A stretch of 10,056 nucleotides of DNA from Ruminococcaceae bacterium UBA1213 (GCA_002309275.1 DBXL01000141.1:1-10056); one strand, 5' to 3'. Shown: positions 1-6,055, numbered from the stretch's first letter. Translations and numbers: made by a program. The notes: generated from the letters alone by a model not told the origin.

Positions 1-402
1 CAATCACTGACGGCAGGTATTATTACAATCGTTTTGTTTATTGTGCTTTCCTTTGCGGTAATATATATCATTTTCTCCATACCCGACAAATCGGAAGATT
101 TTACAACAAGCTACGGCGACTCTTTCCATATATACTATGACAGCTTTCACGTCAAAACGGCTGTTTCCGACAATCATTCCTCATTTGATATTATCGTGAG
201 AGATAAAGTCGATAAAAATGATATAATCGGACTGGCAGATGAGGACGGTTTGAAAGTATACAAAGTGAAAGACATCATTTTTTATGACGAGGGAAACGGC
301 TTTGAATGTTTCGACAGCGATACCAAAAACGAAAAAGTTATCCGCCTTGCAAAAGACAATTTGAGCGTAGAGAAATTTTATTCTGTTATTGATAAGAAAT
401 AA
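1..402 (+). CDS. C-terminal part of a membrane-anchored protein of unknown function
   Basis: The reading frame is open from the first base, so the gene begins upstream of the window; 133 residues are visible and it ends at TAA 400-402. The visible part starts with a hydrophobic stretch of about 25 residues (ITIVLFIVLSFAVIYIIFSI) that looks like one transmembrane helix. A soluble domain of about 105 residues follows, rich in Asp, Lys, Phe and Tyr, with alternating hydrophobic residues that suggest beta strands. I do not recognise the family and see no catalytic motif. The soluble part probably lies outside the membrane, but orientation cannot be fixed without the N-terminus. A TTG at 34 could be taken for a start, but it lies inside the membrane segment and has no ribosome binding site, so continuation from upstream is more likely. 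Confidence 0.7.
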   Translation, partial: QSLTAGIITIVLFIVLSFAVIYIIFSIPDKSEDFTTSYGDSFHIYYDSFHVKTAVSDNHSSFDIIVRDKVDKNDIIGLADEDGLKVYKVKDIIFYDEGNGFECFDSDTKNEKVIRLAKDNLSVEKFYSVIDKK

Positions 403-410
403 CAAGCCCT

Positions 411-431
411 TTGCACATTGCAAATTGCAAA
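411..431. repeat. Three tandem heptamers (TTGCAMA) upstream of metA
   Basis: Positions 411-417 read TTGCACA, and 418-424 and 425-431 both read TTGCAAA. The last two form a 13-bp palindrome (TTGCAA-A-TTGCAA, 418-430) that overlaps the predicted -35 box of metA. It could be an operator or a degenerate AT-rich repeat; the sequence does not decide. Confidence 0.6.
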
Positions 432-446
432 TGGTTGTGTTATAAT
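418..446 (+). promoter_or_regulatory. Predicted sigma-A promoter of metA, extended -10
   Basis: The -35 box is TTGCAA (418-423), the spacer is 17 bp, and the -10 box is a perfect TATAAT (441-446) preceded by TG at 438-439 (extended -10). Transcription would begin near 453, giving a leader of only about 30 nt before the metA start. That is too short for a SAM riboswitch or T-box, so any control would act at the promoter. Confidence 0.7.
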
Positions 447-482
447 GCAGAAAGGAATTTATGAGAAAGAAGAGGAATTGCT

Positions 483-1412
483 ATGCCAATCAAAATTCAG
501 GACGGACTGCCCGCCCTCAAAACACTTGAACAGGAAAATATTTTTGTTATGACTAACCGGAGGGCTACCACACAAGATATAAGACCTCTTAAAATAATCA
601 TTGTGAATCTCATGCCTACCAAAATCGAAACCGAAACACAGCTTTTAAGACTTCTCGGAAACACGCCTTTACAGGTTGATGTCGAACTGCTCCAGATGGC
701 TACCCATGTTTCCAAAAACGTTTCTTCCGAACATCTTACCGCTTTTTACAAGACTTTTGACGATATAAAAAATCAATACTATGACGGCATGATTATTACA
801 GGTGCACCTGTCGAACTGCTTGAATATGAAGATGTCGATTACTGGAATGAGCTTTGTCAGGTCATGGACTGGTCAAAGAAAAATGTTTACAGTACCATGC
901 ATATATGCTGGGGGGCTCAGGCTGGTATGTATCACCATTACGGCATTCAAAAATATAAACTTCCCGAAAAGCTCTCCGGCGTCTATACCCACAGGGTAAG
1001 CAATATCTATCACCCCCTCATGCGTGGATTTGACGATAAAATTTTAATGCCCCATTCCAGATATACGGGCATTCACCGCTCCGATATTCAAAAATTTGAT
1101 GAACTCGAAATTCTCGCTTACTCCAATATGGCTGGCGTTTCTATCGTCGCCAACAAGAACGGCAGACAATTTTTTGTATTCGGTCATGCAGAGTATGACA
1201 GAAACACTCTTTACAATGAATATTACCGTGATGTCAATAAAGGTCTGCACCCGCAAATCCCCTACAACTACTTTACGGGAAACGATCCCCGTTCCATGCC
1301 TGCTCTCACATGGAGAAGCTATGCAACTATCCTTTATTCCAACTGGCTTAATTACTACGTCTATCAGCAGACTCCCTACGACCTTAACGACCTTGAGAAT
1401 ATGCACAAATAA
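483..1412 (+). CDS. metA: Homoserine O-acyltransferase MetA, predicted acetyl-CoA-specific
   Basis: Cytoplasmic enzyme that acylates the hydroxyl of L-homoserine, the first committed step of methionine synthesis. The 309-residue length and end-to-end similarity match the MetA family, which has a glutamine-amidotransferase-like fold. Catalytic Cys142 sits in HICWGAQAG, and His235 and Glu237 lie in FGHAEYD, completing the usual set; Lys47 lies in NLMPTKIETE. Residue 111, in TGAPVELLEY, is Glu where E. coli MetA has Gly. In the family, Gly111 goes with succinyl-CoA and Glu111, as in Bacillus cereus, with acetyl-CoA. So although the family name is homoserine O-succinyltransferase, I infer an acetyltransferase. 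The ATG at 483 follows a purine-rich AGAGGAA ribosome binding site and a good promoter ending at 446. A 55-residue ORF follows 32 nt downstream before the terminator at 1620-1650. Confidence 0.96.
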   Translation: MPIKIQDGLPALKTLEQENIFVMTNRRATTQDIRPLKIIIVNLMPTKIETETQLLRLLGNTPLQVDVELLQMATHVSKNVSSEHLTAFYKTFDDIKNQYYDGMIITGAPVELLEYEDVDYWNELCQVMDWSKKNVYSTMHICWGAQAGMYHHYGIQKYKLPEKLSGVYTHRVSNIYHPLMRGFDDKILMPHSRYTGIHRSDIQKFDELEILAYSNMAGVSIVANKNGRQFFVFGHAEYDRNTLYNEYYRDVNKGLHPQIPYNYFTGNDPRSMPALTWRSYATILYSNWLNYYVYQQTPYDLNDLENMHK

Positions 1413-1444
1413 TCGGGGAATACTTCTTTCAAGAGGTGATTTTC

Positions 1445-1612
1445 TTGAAAGACAAATTCAATATCCGTGACGGCTCTCAGAAGCCTGAAAAAATCAATTA
1501 CAATGCAGACGACTATGTTAATTTCATTTCCAACGGAATGTCTGACAATGAAAAAATAGAGGCTGTTGACTACTTTGAAAACTTCCTCACGGAAAGTACA
1601 GACGATGAATAA
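1445..1612 (+). CDS. Small acidic protein of unknown function downstream of metA
   Basis: A 55-residue ORF runs from TTG 1445 to TAA 1610-1612. A strong ribosome binding site, AAGAGGTG (1431-1438), lies six bases before the TTG. An in-frame GTG at 1436 overlaps the ribosome binding site and is unlikely to be used. The product begins with a Lys/Arg-containing segment (KDKFNIRDG) and becomes strongly acidic, ending in TESTDDE. It has no membrane segment, signal peptide or cysteine, and I do not recognise the family. It lies 32 nt after metA with no terminator between and directly before one, so it is probably co-transcribed with metA. Codon use looks like the neighbouring genes. A role in methionine metabolism would be guesswork. 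Confidence 0.7.
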   Translation: MKDKFNIRDGSQKPEKINYNADDYVNFISNGMSDNEKIEAVDYFENFLTESTDDE

Positions 1613-1619
1613 AAAATAA

Positions 1620-1650
1620 TCGGCAGAATTTTTTTCTGCCGACTTTTTTT
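1620..1650. terminator. Bidirectional rho-independent terminator
   Basis: A perfect 9-bp stem, TCGGCAGAA (1620-1628) with TTCTGCCGA (1634-1642), has a five-T loop and is followed on the plus strand by C and seven T. On the minus strand the same stem is followed by TTATTTTTTATT. It ends both the metA unit and the convergent deacetylase gene. Confidence 0.9.
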
Positions 1651-2455
1651 ATTGCTCAACAAGCTCTGTAATCGGAGAGATGATATATCCCATGTCCTCC
1701 CACTTTGTCAGAAGTTCATCAAGTATTTCACAATTTGTTTTTGACGTGCTGTGCAGAAGCACTACTGCACCATTGTGGATTCTTGGAATAAGCTTATCAA
1801 ATGCTTGTTCCCTTGTGGGCTGGTTGTCATTATACCAGTCAACATATGCCAGACTCCAGAATATTGTTTTATAACCCATTTCCTGTGCCATTCTCAGATT
1901 ATCCTCACTGTACTTTCCCTGAGGCGGTCTGTATATTTTCAACATATCCTTTCCTGTGATTTTTTTATACAGCTCTTCCACTCCCCCTATCTCTTTTTTA
2001 AAACTCTCCATATCCGATATGGCAGACATATCAGGGTGTGTCATGGTATGATTTCCCACTGTATGCCCTTCCTCTGCCATTCGCTTCACTATTTCAGGCG
2101 ACGTTTCAAGAAAATTTCCTACAAGAAAAAACGTTCCTTTTACTTCATGCTTTTTCAGTACATCAAGTATCTTTTCCGTGTAGCCGTTTTCATAGCCTGC
2201 ATCAAATGTCAGATATATTTTTTTCTCCCCTGTATCCCCCGTGTAATACGCATCATACTCTTTCAGTTTCTCTGCACTTGCATTTCCTGTTGGTATGCCG
2301 TCTGCCGAATTGAAACTCAATCCCCAGTTCACGTCTGCATTTGTCATAACCGCCCTGTTGGCAGTCATTCCCGATATAATTACCGCTCCCATGAACAATA
2401 CCAGTATCCCCGACAGTATATATACTATCGTCTTTCTCCTGAATACAACATACAA
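1649..2455 (-). CDS. PdaA-like polysaccharide deacetylase (carbohydrate esterase family 4)
   Basis: Predicted membrane-anchored NodB-fold deacetylase of 268 residues acting on cell-wall glycans outside the cell. Residues 9-29 form an uncleaved membrane anchor, followed by a short linker and the catalytic domain from about 78. Motif 1 is TFDAG (83-87) with catalytic base Asp85; motif 2 is NHTMTH with metal ligands His136 and His140; motif 3 is YRPPQGKYS (175-183); and the last motif is LLHS with His235. The segment WGLSFNSADGIP and TFDxGYENGYT are typical of the PdaA branch, which deacetylates N-acetylmuramic acid during muramic delta-lactam formation in spore cortex. As in that branch, the second Asp of the canonical TFDDG is missing (Ala86 here). 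The start is TTG, chosen because GGAGTG (2468-2463) lies seven bases upstream; no in-frame ATG is better placed. It begins 18 bases after the YbjN-like gene, so the two form an operon. Confidence 0.9.
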   Translation of the reverse strand: MYVVFRRKTIVYILSGILVLFMGAVIISGMTANRAVMTNADVNWGLSFNSADGIPTGNASAEKLKEYDAYYTGDTGEKKIYLTFDAGYENGYTEKILDVLKKHEVKGTFFLVGNFLETSPEIVKRMAEEGHTVGNHTMTHPDMSAISDMESFKKEIGGVEELYKKITGKDMLKIYRPPQGKYSEDNLRMAQEMGYKTIFWSLAYVDWYNDNQPTREQAFDKLIPRIHNGAVVLLHSTSKTNCEILDELLTKWEDMGYIISPITELVEQ

Positions 2456-2473
2456 GCTCTCTCACTCCGTTTA

Positions 2474-2944
2474 TCAATACAAATTTCTGTCCATTATTTT
2501 ATATGCCTGTATTTTTTCGGTTATGCCCTTTATCTTTGAATAATATTCTTCCGTACTCTCCGCCCCTGCCGAAAGGAGATATTCAAATACCGATTCCTCT
2601 GTAAATGAATTATAAAAGCTTGCCGTTATCTTGAAATATACCCCCGTCCCCGACCTGTCAAAACAGAAATGTCCGTCAGGCAGACCGTCATTTATTACGC
2701 ACAGTGCAAATGCAAGTTCCGACAGGCTCGCCCATGACAAGTCTATGTCAAGAAAAACATACAGCGTGATGAGCATTTTGGACGGCTCTATCACAAACGC
2801 AAACTGAAATTCCGTTTCATTCCCCGATATACTGCATTTTACACACCAATTCTTTTCATCACATTCATGTATGATTTCATTCCTTTCAAGCACTCTGCAC
2901 AATGCCCTGTATGCACCTGCCGACTTGACTGCTGTTAATGCCAT
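2474..2944 (-). CDS. YbjN-like protein of unknown function
   Basis: A 156-residue soluble protein without signal peptide or membrane helix. The order of alternating strands and helices, including a stretch like LAFALCVINDGLPDGHFCFDRSGTGVYFKITASF (given here only as residues about 78-110), resembles the YbjN / type-III-secretion-chaperone-like fold. Proteins of this group are often adaptors or regulators without catalytic residues. The assignment rests on pattern only. The ATG at 2944 follows GGAGGA (2956-2951) with a six-base gap, a clear ribosome binding site. Its TGA stop (2476-2474) lies 18 bases before the deacetylase start, and the ribosome binding site of the deacetylase is in that gap, so the two are almost certainly co-transcribed. 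I found no convincing promoter directly upstream; TATAAA at 2978-2973 has only a weak -35 partner. Confidence 0.75.
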   Translation of the reverse strand: MALTAVKSAGAYRALCRVLERNEIIHECDEKNWCVKCSISGNETEFQFAFVIEPSKMLITLYVFLDIDLSWASLSELAFALCVINDGLPDGHFCFDRSGTGVYFKITASFYNSFTEESVFEYLLSAGAESTEEYYSKIKGITEKIQAYKIMDRNLY

Positions 2945-3143
2945 ATCTATTCCTCCGTACGCTTTTTTTATATTTATATCACTTTCCCCATGATAAAAAT
3001 AACGAATTTTGTCCTTCTGTAATATTTTTTCAGATTGTCGAATACGGAGATTTTCTGTATTTTTCCGAAATTCTATCAGCCTTTTGCTACATCTTTTATA
3101 TCGCCTGACTTAAAAATTTTGGTATATTTTAACCAAGATTACA

Positions 3144-3158
3144 ATTTTGTAACAAAAT
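3144..3158. promoter_or_regulatory. Operator-like palindrome upstream of the SH3/3D gene
   Basis: ATTTTGT-A-ACAAAAT is a 15-base inverted repeat with seven-base arms, ending two bases before the -35 box at 3161. A regulator bound here would contact the promoter. AT-rich palindromes also occur by chance in such sequence, so this is tentative. Confidence 0.35.
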
Positions 3159-3160
3159 GC

Positions 3161-3189
3161 TTGACAAATGTTTCAAAATCGTTTAAGAT
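3161..3189 (+). promoter_or_regulatory. Predicted sigma-A promoter of the SH3/3D cell-wall gene
   Basis: A consensus TTGACA (3161-3166) is separated by 17 bp from TAAGAT (3184-3189). Transcription would start near 3196, leaving a leader of about 59 nt. The 310 bases from 2945 to 3254 contain no gene; apart from this promoter and the palindrome at 3144-3158 I see only AT-rich sequence, and no riboswitch. Confidence 0.65.
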
Positions 3190-3254
3190 ATAACACGTTG
3201 AAAACAATTACAAATTTTTATGGATATTTGGTTCTTATCAAGGAGGACTTTGTT

Positions 3255-3926
3255 ATGAAAAATTTTGGTAAATTTTTAGGTATCGTTTCCGCATTTGCTG
3301 TAGCAGGCTCCATTTCCGTGTGCTCCGCTTCCGCTTACAGCTACACTACTGTTTATACAACAGATTATCTCAGAGTCAGAGAAGCTCCCAGTCTTGAGGC
3401 TAATATTATAGATGTTGTTGCTCCCGATACACCCGTACAGAGAATCTGCAAGCTTGACAACGGCTGGAGTCAGGTTCTTTACAATGATGAAGTTTACTAT
3501 ATGCATTCCGATTATCTCGTTGAGTACGAGTATGCCGAAATAGAGGACAGCTATTATGCAGAGGCTGATTATACAGAGGATATTGAAGATGTTGTCAGCT
3601 ATGACTACGATACAGACAGCTACTATGATGAAATATATGACGAGATAATTGCTCCGAATGATTTCCGTTTCAACGGCGTTGAGTTCTGGGGCGGTTACAG
3701 ATGGACTTATTACAGTGAAAAAGTTCTTCCCGGCGGCGGTCTGGACATTCCCGGCAGACATACCGATTACAATGGCTATGTATGCGATGAAAACGACTAC
3801 ATCTGCCTTGCAAGTGATTTTCTCCCCAAAGGTACAGTTGTTTCCACTCCTTTCGGCAAGACCGGTAAAGTTTACGACTGCGGCTGCGGCGACAACATCA
3901 CTCTTGATGTTTACGTTAACTGGTAA
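3255..3926 (+). CDS. Secreted protein with SH3 domain and C-terminal 3D-like (RlpA-type barrel) domain
   Basis: A 223-residue exported protein, probably acting in the cell wall. Residues 1-27 are a signal peptide (Lys-Phe-Gly-Lys, hydrophobic core, likely cleavage after SVCSASA). Residues 32-88 form a bacterial SH3 domain (LRVREAPSLEANII, WSQVLYNDEVYYMHSDYL), usually a peptidoglycan-binding module. A linker at about 89-133 consists almost only of Asp, Glu and Tyr. Residues about 140-223 resemble the 3D/double-psi-beta-barrel domain of YabE/YocH-type autolysins: Asp188 in ASDFLPKGT, Asp208 in VYDCGCG and Asp218 in ITLDVYVNW fit its three conserved aspartates. Hydrolysis of peptidoglycan is therefore likely but not shown. 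The start at 3255 is set by AAGGAGG (3240-3246) and the signal peptide; an upstream in-frame TTG at 3168 lies inside the promoter. It appears to be transcribed alone, ending at the terminator at 3963-3994. Confidence 0.88.
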   Translation: MKNFGKFLGIVSAFAVAGSISVCSASAYSYTTVYTTDYLRVREAPSLEANIIDVVAPDTPVQRICKLDNGWSQVLYNDEVYYMHSDYLVEYEYAEIEDSYYAEADYTEDIEDVVSYDYDTDSYYDEIYDEIIAPNDFRFNGVEFWGGYRWTYYSEKVLPGGGLDIPGRHTDYNGYVCDENDYICLASDFLPKGTVVSTPFGKTGKVYDCGCGDNITLDVYVNW

Positions 3927-3962
3927 TAGCAACAGAGGTTATATATGAAGTAAACAAACCAA

Positions 3963-3994
3963 AAAAACGGACTGTTCAAAAACAGTCCGTTTTT
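3963..3994. terminator. Bidirectional rho-independent terminator
   Basis: A 14-bp perfect stem, AAAAACGGACTGTT (3963-3976) with its complement (3981-3994), has the four-base loop CAAA and runs into T-rich sequence on both strands. It separates the SH3/3D gene from convergent hemW. Confidence 0.92.
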
Positions 3995-3998
3995 TATT

Positions 3999-5096
3999 TT
4001 ATCCCAGTATCTCCGATATGATATAATTGGATAATAAAAAGCCTTTCGGTGTCAGTCTTATGCCGTCAGAGTCGATTGCAAGAAATCCGTGTTTTGCAAA
4101 TCGGACTGCATTTTTTCTGTAAATTTCGGGTATGCTTTTACCAAATCTTTCTTGAAATCTCTTTTCCTGCAAGCCCTCCGAGAGCCTGAGTGCAAGCATG
4201 ATAAATTCCTCTTCACTTCCGCCTGTCCCGTCTGAAACCGTCTTTAAATCATAGAAATCTTCAAACGACCTTGCAAAATAAAATCTCTCTCCATTCACAA
4301 ATGAATGGGCAGACACTCCTATGCCTATGTATTCTTCATCATGCCAGTATTTTAAATTATGTCTGCTTTCAAATCCCCTTCTGCAAAAATTCGATATTTC
4401 ATACTGTCCATAACCGTATTCTTTCAGCTTCTCCACCGTCAAAAGATACATTTCCGCCTGTTCCTCTTCACCGCATATGCCAAGATTTTCACGCATAGGA
4501 TAATATGGTGTTCCCTGCTCTATTTTCAGAATATAGGCGGATATATGCTGTACTTCTTTCTCTGCACAAAACTCTATCGACCTTTCCAGACTTTCCATTG
4601 TCTGTAAAGGCGTTGCCGTCATCAAGTCAAGCGATATATTCTCAAAGCCTGCATTTTTCGCTCTCTCTATGCACTGTTCCGCCTGCCTGACATTATGAAG
4701 CCTGCCAAGTATTTTCAATTCCCTGTCGTCTGCCGACTGCAACCCTATGGAAATCCTGTTGATACCGTTTTTTCTCATCTTCTCAAAGTCAATATCTTCC
4801 TTTTCGGGATTCACTTCAACCGTTATTTCCACGTTCTCCGAAAAGCCGAAATTTTCCCTGACCTCTCCGACCATTCTGCACAGCCTTTCTGCACCCATGA
4901 TACCCGGCGTGCCTCCCCCAAAATAAAGAGTATCTGCATTTCTGCCGATACTCTCCGAAAAATACCTCACTGCACTGCATACTTTTTCTGTGTATCTGTC
5001 CGCCTTTTCATCAGAGTACCCAACAGAGTAAAAATCACAGTACGGACACTTTCTCCTGCAAAACGGTATATGAATATATACTCCTATCCCTTTCAT
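3999..5096 (-). CDS. hemW: HemW-like radical SAM protein (heme chaperone, formerly coproporphyrinogen III oxidase-like)
   Basis: A 365-residue cytoplasmic radical SAM protein. The 4Fe-4S cluster motif CxxxCxxC is Cys13, Cys17 and Cys20 in PFCRRKCPYCDFYS; GGGTP (60-64) contacts SAM; EVNPE (94-98) and RISIGLQS (114-121) are typical of the family. HNLKYW (246-251) matches the HNxxYW motif linked to heme binding in HemW, and YEISNF and the C-terminal HemN-like domain are present. These features separate HemW from true HemN, which has a different cysteine context. HemW is understood as a heme chaperone rather than the oxidase. One oddity: the usual DLxYGLPxQT motif is DLMTATPLQT (157-166) here. 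The ATG at 5096 overlaps the TGA of the upstream membrane protein gene (ATGA, 5096-5093), so translation is probably coupled. It is last in a three-gene operon driven from 6055-6027. Confidence 0.93.
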   Translation of the reverse strand: MKGIGVYIHIPFCRRKCPYCDFYSVGYSDEKADRYTEKVCSAVRYFSESIGRNADTLYFGGGTPGIMGAERLCRMVGEVRENFGFSENVEITVEVNPEKEDIDFEKMRKNGINRISIGLQSADDRELKILGRLHNVRQAEQCIERAKNAGFENISLDLMTATPLQTMESLERSIEFCAEKEVQHISAYILKIEQGTPYYPMRENLGICGEEEQAEMYLLTVEKLKEYGYGQYEISNFCRRGFESRHNLKYWHDEEYIGIGVSAHSFVNGERFYFARSFEDFYDLKTVSDGTGGSEEEFIMLALRLSEGLQEKRFQERFGKSIPEIYRKNAVRFAKHGFLAIDSDGIRLTPKGFLLSNYIISEILG

Positions 5097-5443
5097 CTCT
5101 TTGAATCCTTTCTGAATATCAGCATAATTTCTCCGAACATGGATAAAAGGGCAATTACTACAAACGCAATATCAAACTTCATAAATGTATTGAACGACTC
5201 TGCAAGTTCATTATAATCGGGCTTTTCTTTCATGACGATAAAACTGATAAATCCCTCTAACTGTTCATTTCCGCCTGTGCCTGCTATCGCACTGTCTATA
5301 ATAAACGTCACTGCCAGGTAAAATATCAAAATTAATATCATTGCCGCTGTTATCAAAGGCTTTCTCGGCTTGTTTATCACGCATACCGCTACTACTGACA
5401 ATATCACCGAAACCGTTATAATTATCACTATCGGATTTATCAT
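5093..5443 (-). CDS. Small membrane protein of unknown function in the nudix-hemW operon
   Basis: A 116-residue protein with three predicted membrane helices at about residues 3-23, 30-53 and 90-110. Between helices two and three lies a polar loop of about 35 residues (GGNEQLEGF ... DYNELAESFNTF), and the C-terminus is basic (FRKDSKR), which suggests it is cytoplasmic. I do not recognise the family. Its ATG overlaps the TGA of the nudix gene (ATGA, 5443-5440), and its own TGA overlaps the hemW ATG in the same way, so all three genes are likely translationally coupled. The context does not define a function. Confidence 0.8.
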   Translation of the reverse strand: MINPIVIIITVSVILSVVAVCVINKPRKPLITAAMILILIFYLAVTFIIDSAIAGTGGNEQLEGFISFIVMKEKPDYNELAESFNTFMKFDIAFVVIALLSMFGEIMLIFRKDSKR

Positions 5444-6003
5444 ATTATATCACCGTCTTTGCCCGTCAGACTTTTATAAAGCATCGCTGTCTTTAAAACT
5501 GCCGTCTGCGTTTTTGCATCGACTATTTCATTATTCAAAACCATTTCCACTGCTTTTTTCAGCGGTATTTTCTCAAAATCAAGAAATTCATCTTCATCAA
5601 GCTGTTGTTTCTCAAATCTATCCACTTTGCAGAAATACAAATGTATAATCTCTCCGCAATAGCCCGGACTTGGATACAGTTTTCCCAATGTCATATATTC
5701 CCTGCCAACAGCCCCGGTTTCCTCCAAAAGCTCTCTTTTACCGTTTTCGAGGGGTGTCTGCCCTTTTTCAAGCTTGCCTGCAGGCAGTTCCAGCAATACC
5801 TCTTTATACGGATAGCGAAATTGTCTTACAAACAGCAGTTCATCATTTTCAGTCAGTGCCGCTATACATACTCCTCCGGGATGTCCCACAACTTCCCTTA
5901 ATGCCTTTGACCCGTCTTCAAGCTCTGCAATCTCCTCTGTGACATGAATCACTCTGCCGTTGAATATCTCTTTCTTTTCCAGTGTCTTTTCATAAAGCTT
6001 CAT
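5440..6003 (-). CDS. NUDIX hydrolase, ADP-ribose pyrophosphatase type
   Basis: A 187-residue cytoplasmic hydrolase predicted to cleave ADP-ribose to AMP and ribose 5-phosphate. The ADP-ribose pyrophosphatase branch is indicated by RQFRYPYKEVLLELPAGKLEKG before and within the nudix box and by PSPGYCGE (about 111-118) after it. The nudix box begins at Gly76 and ends REUxEExG as R90-E91-L92-L93-E94-E95-T96-G97, so the metal-binding glutamates are present. The first conserved Glu of GX5E is Gln82. That position is structural more than catalytic, so activity is still expected. The ATG at 6003 follows GGGAGGA (6017-6011) with a seven-base gap. It is first in the operon with a membrane protein gene and hemW, under the promoter at 6055-6027. 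Confidence 0.92.
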   Translation of the reverse strand: MKLYEKTLEKKEIFNGRVIHVTEEIAELEDGSKALREVVGHPGGVCIAALTENDELLFVRQFRYPYKEVLLELPAGKLEKGQTPLENGKRELLEETGAVGREYMTLGKLYPSPGYCGEIIHLYFCKVDRFEKQQLDEDEFLDFEKIPLKKAVEMVLNNEIVDAKTQTAVLKTAMLYKSLTGKDGDII

Positions 6004-6026
6004 AAAATATTCCTCCCTTTGAGATT

Positions 6027-6055
6027 ATTATATATTATCCTCCTCCGAAAATCAA
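6027..6055 (-). promoter_or_regulatory. Predicted sigma-A promoter of the nudix-hemW operon
   Basis: Read on the minus strand, TTGATT (6055-6050), a 17-bp spacer and a perfect TATAAT (6032-6027) precede the nudix gene. Transcription would begin near 6020. The divergent ribU promoter starts at 6109, leaving about 50 bases between the two -35 boxes. Confidence 0.72.

Noticed and set aside
34..402. Complete 122-residue gene starting at TTG 34
   Set aside because: The frame is open to base 1, there is no ribosome binding site before 34, and the TTG falls inside a membrane helix; it is the end of a longer gene.
447..482. SAM riboswitch or T-box before metA
   Set aside because: The leader is only about 30 nt and has none of the conserved elements.
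1751..2539. 262-residue plus-strand ORF opposite the deacetylase gene
   Set aside because: It is a shadow of the real minus-strand gene, with a Cys/His/Ile/Tyr-rich composition, no ribosome binding site and no recognisable domain.
3168..3254. N-terminal extension of the SH3/3D protein from TTG 3168
   Set aside because: It would start inside the predicted promoter and lacks a ribosome binding site. ATG 3255 has AAGGAGG and begins a clear signal peptide.
3276..3932. 218-residue minus-strand ORF opposite the SH3/3D gene
   Set aside because: It is antisense to a clear secreted-protein gene and has the biased composition of a shadow frame.
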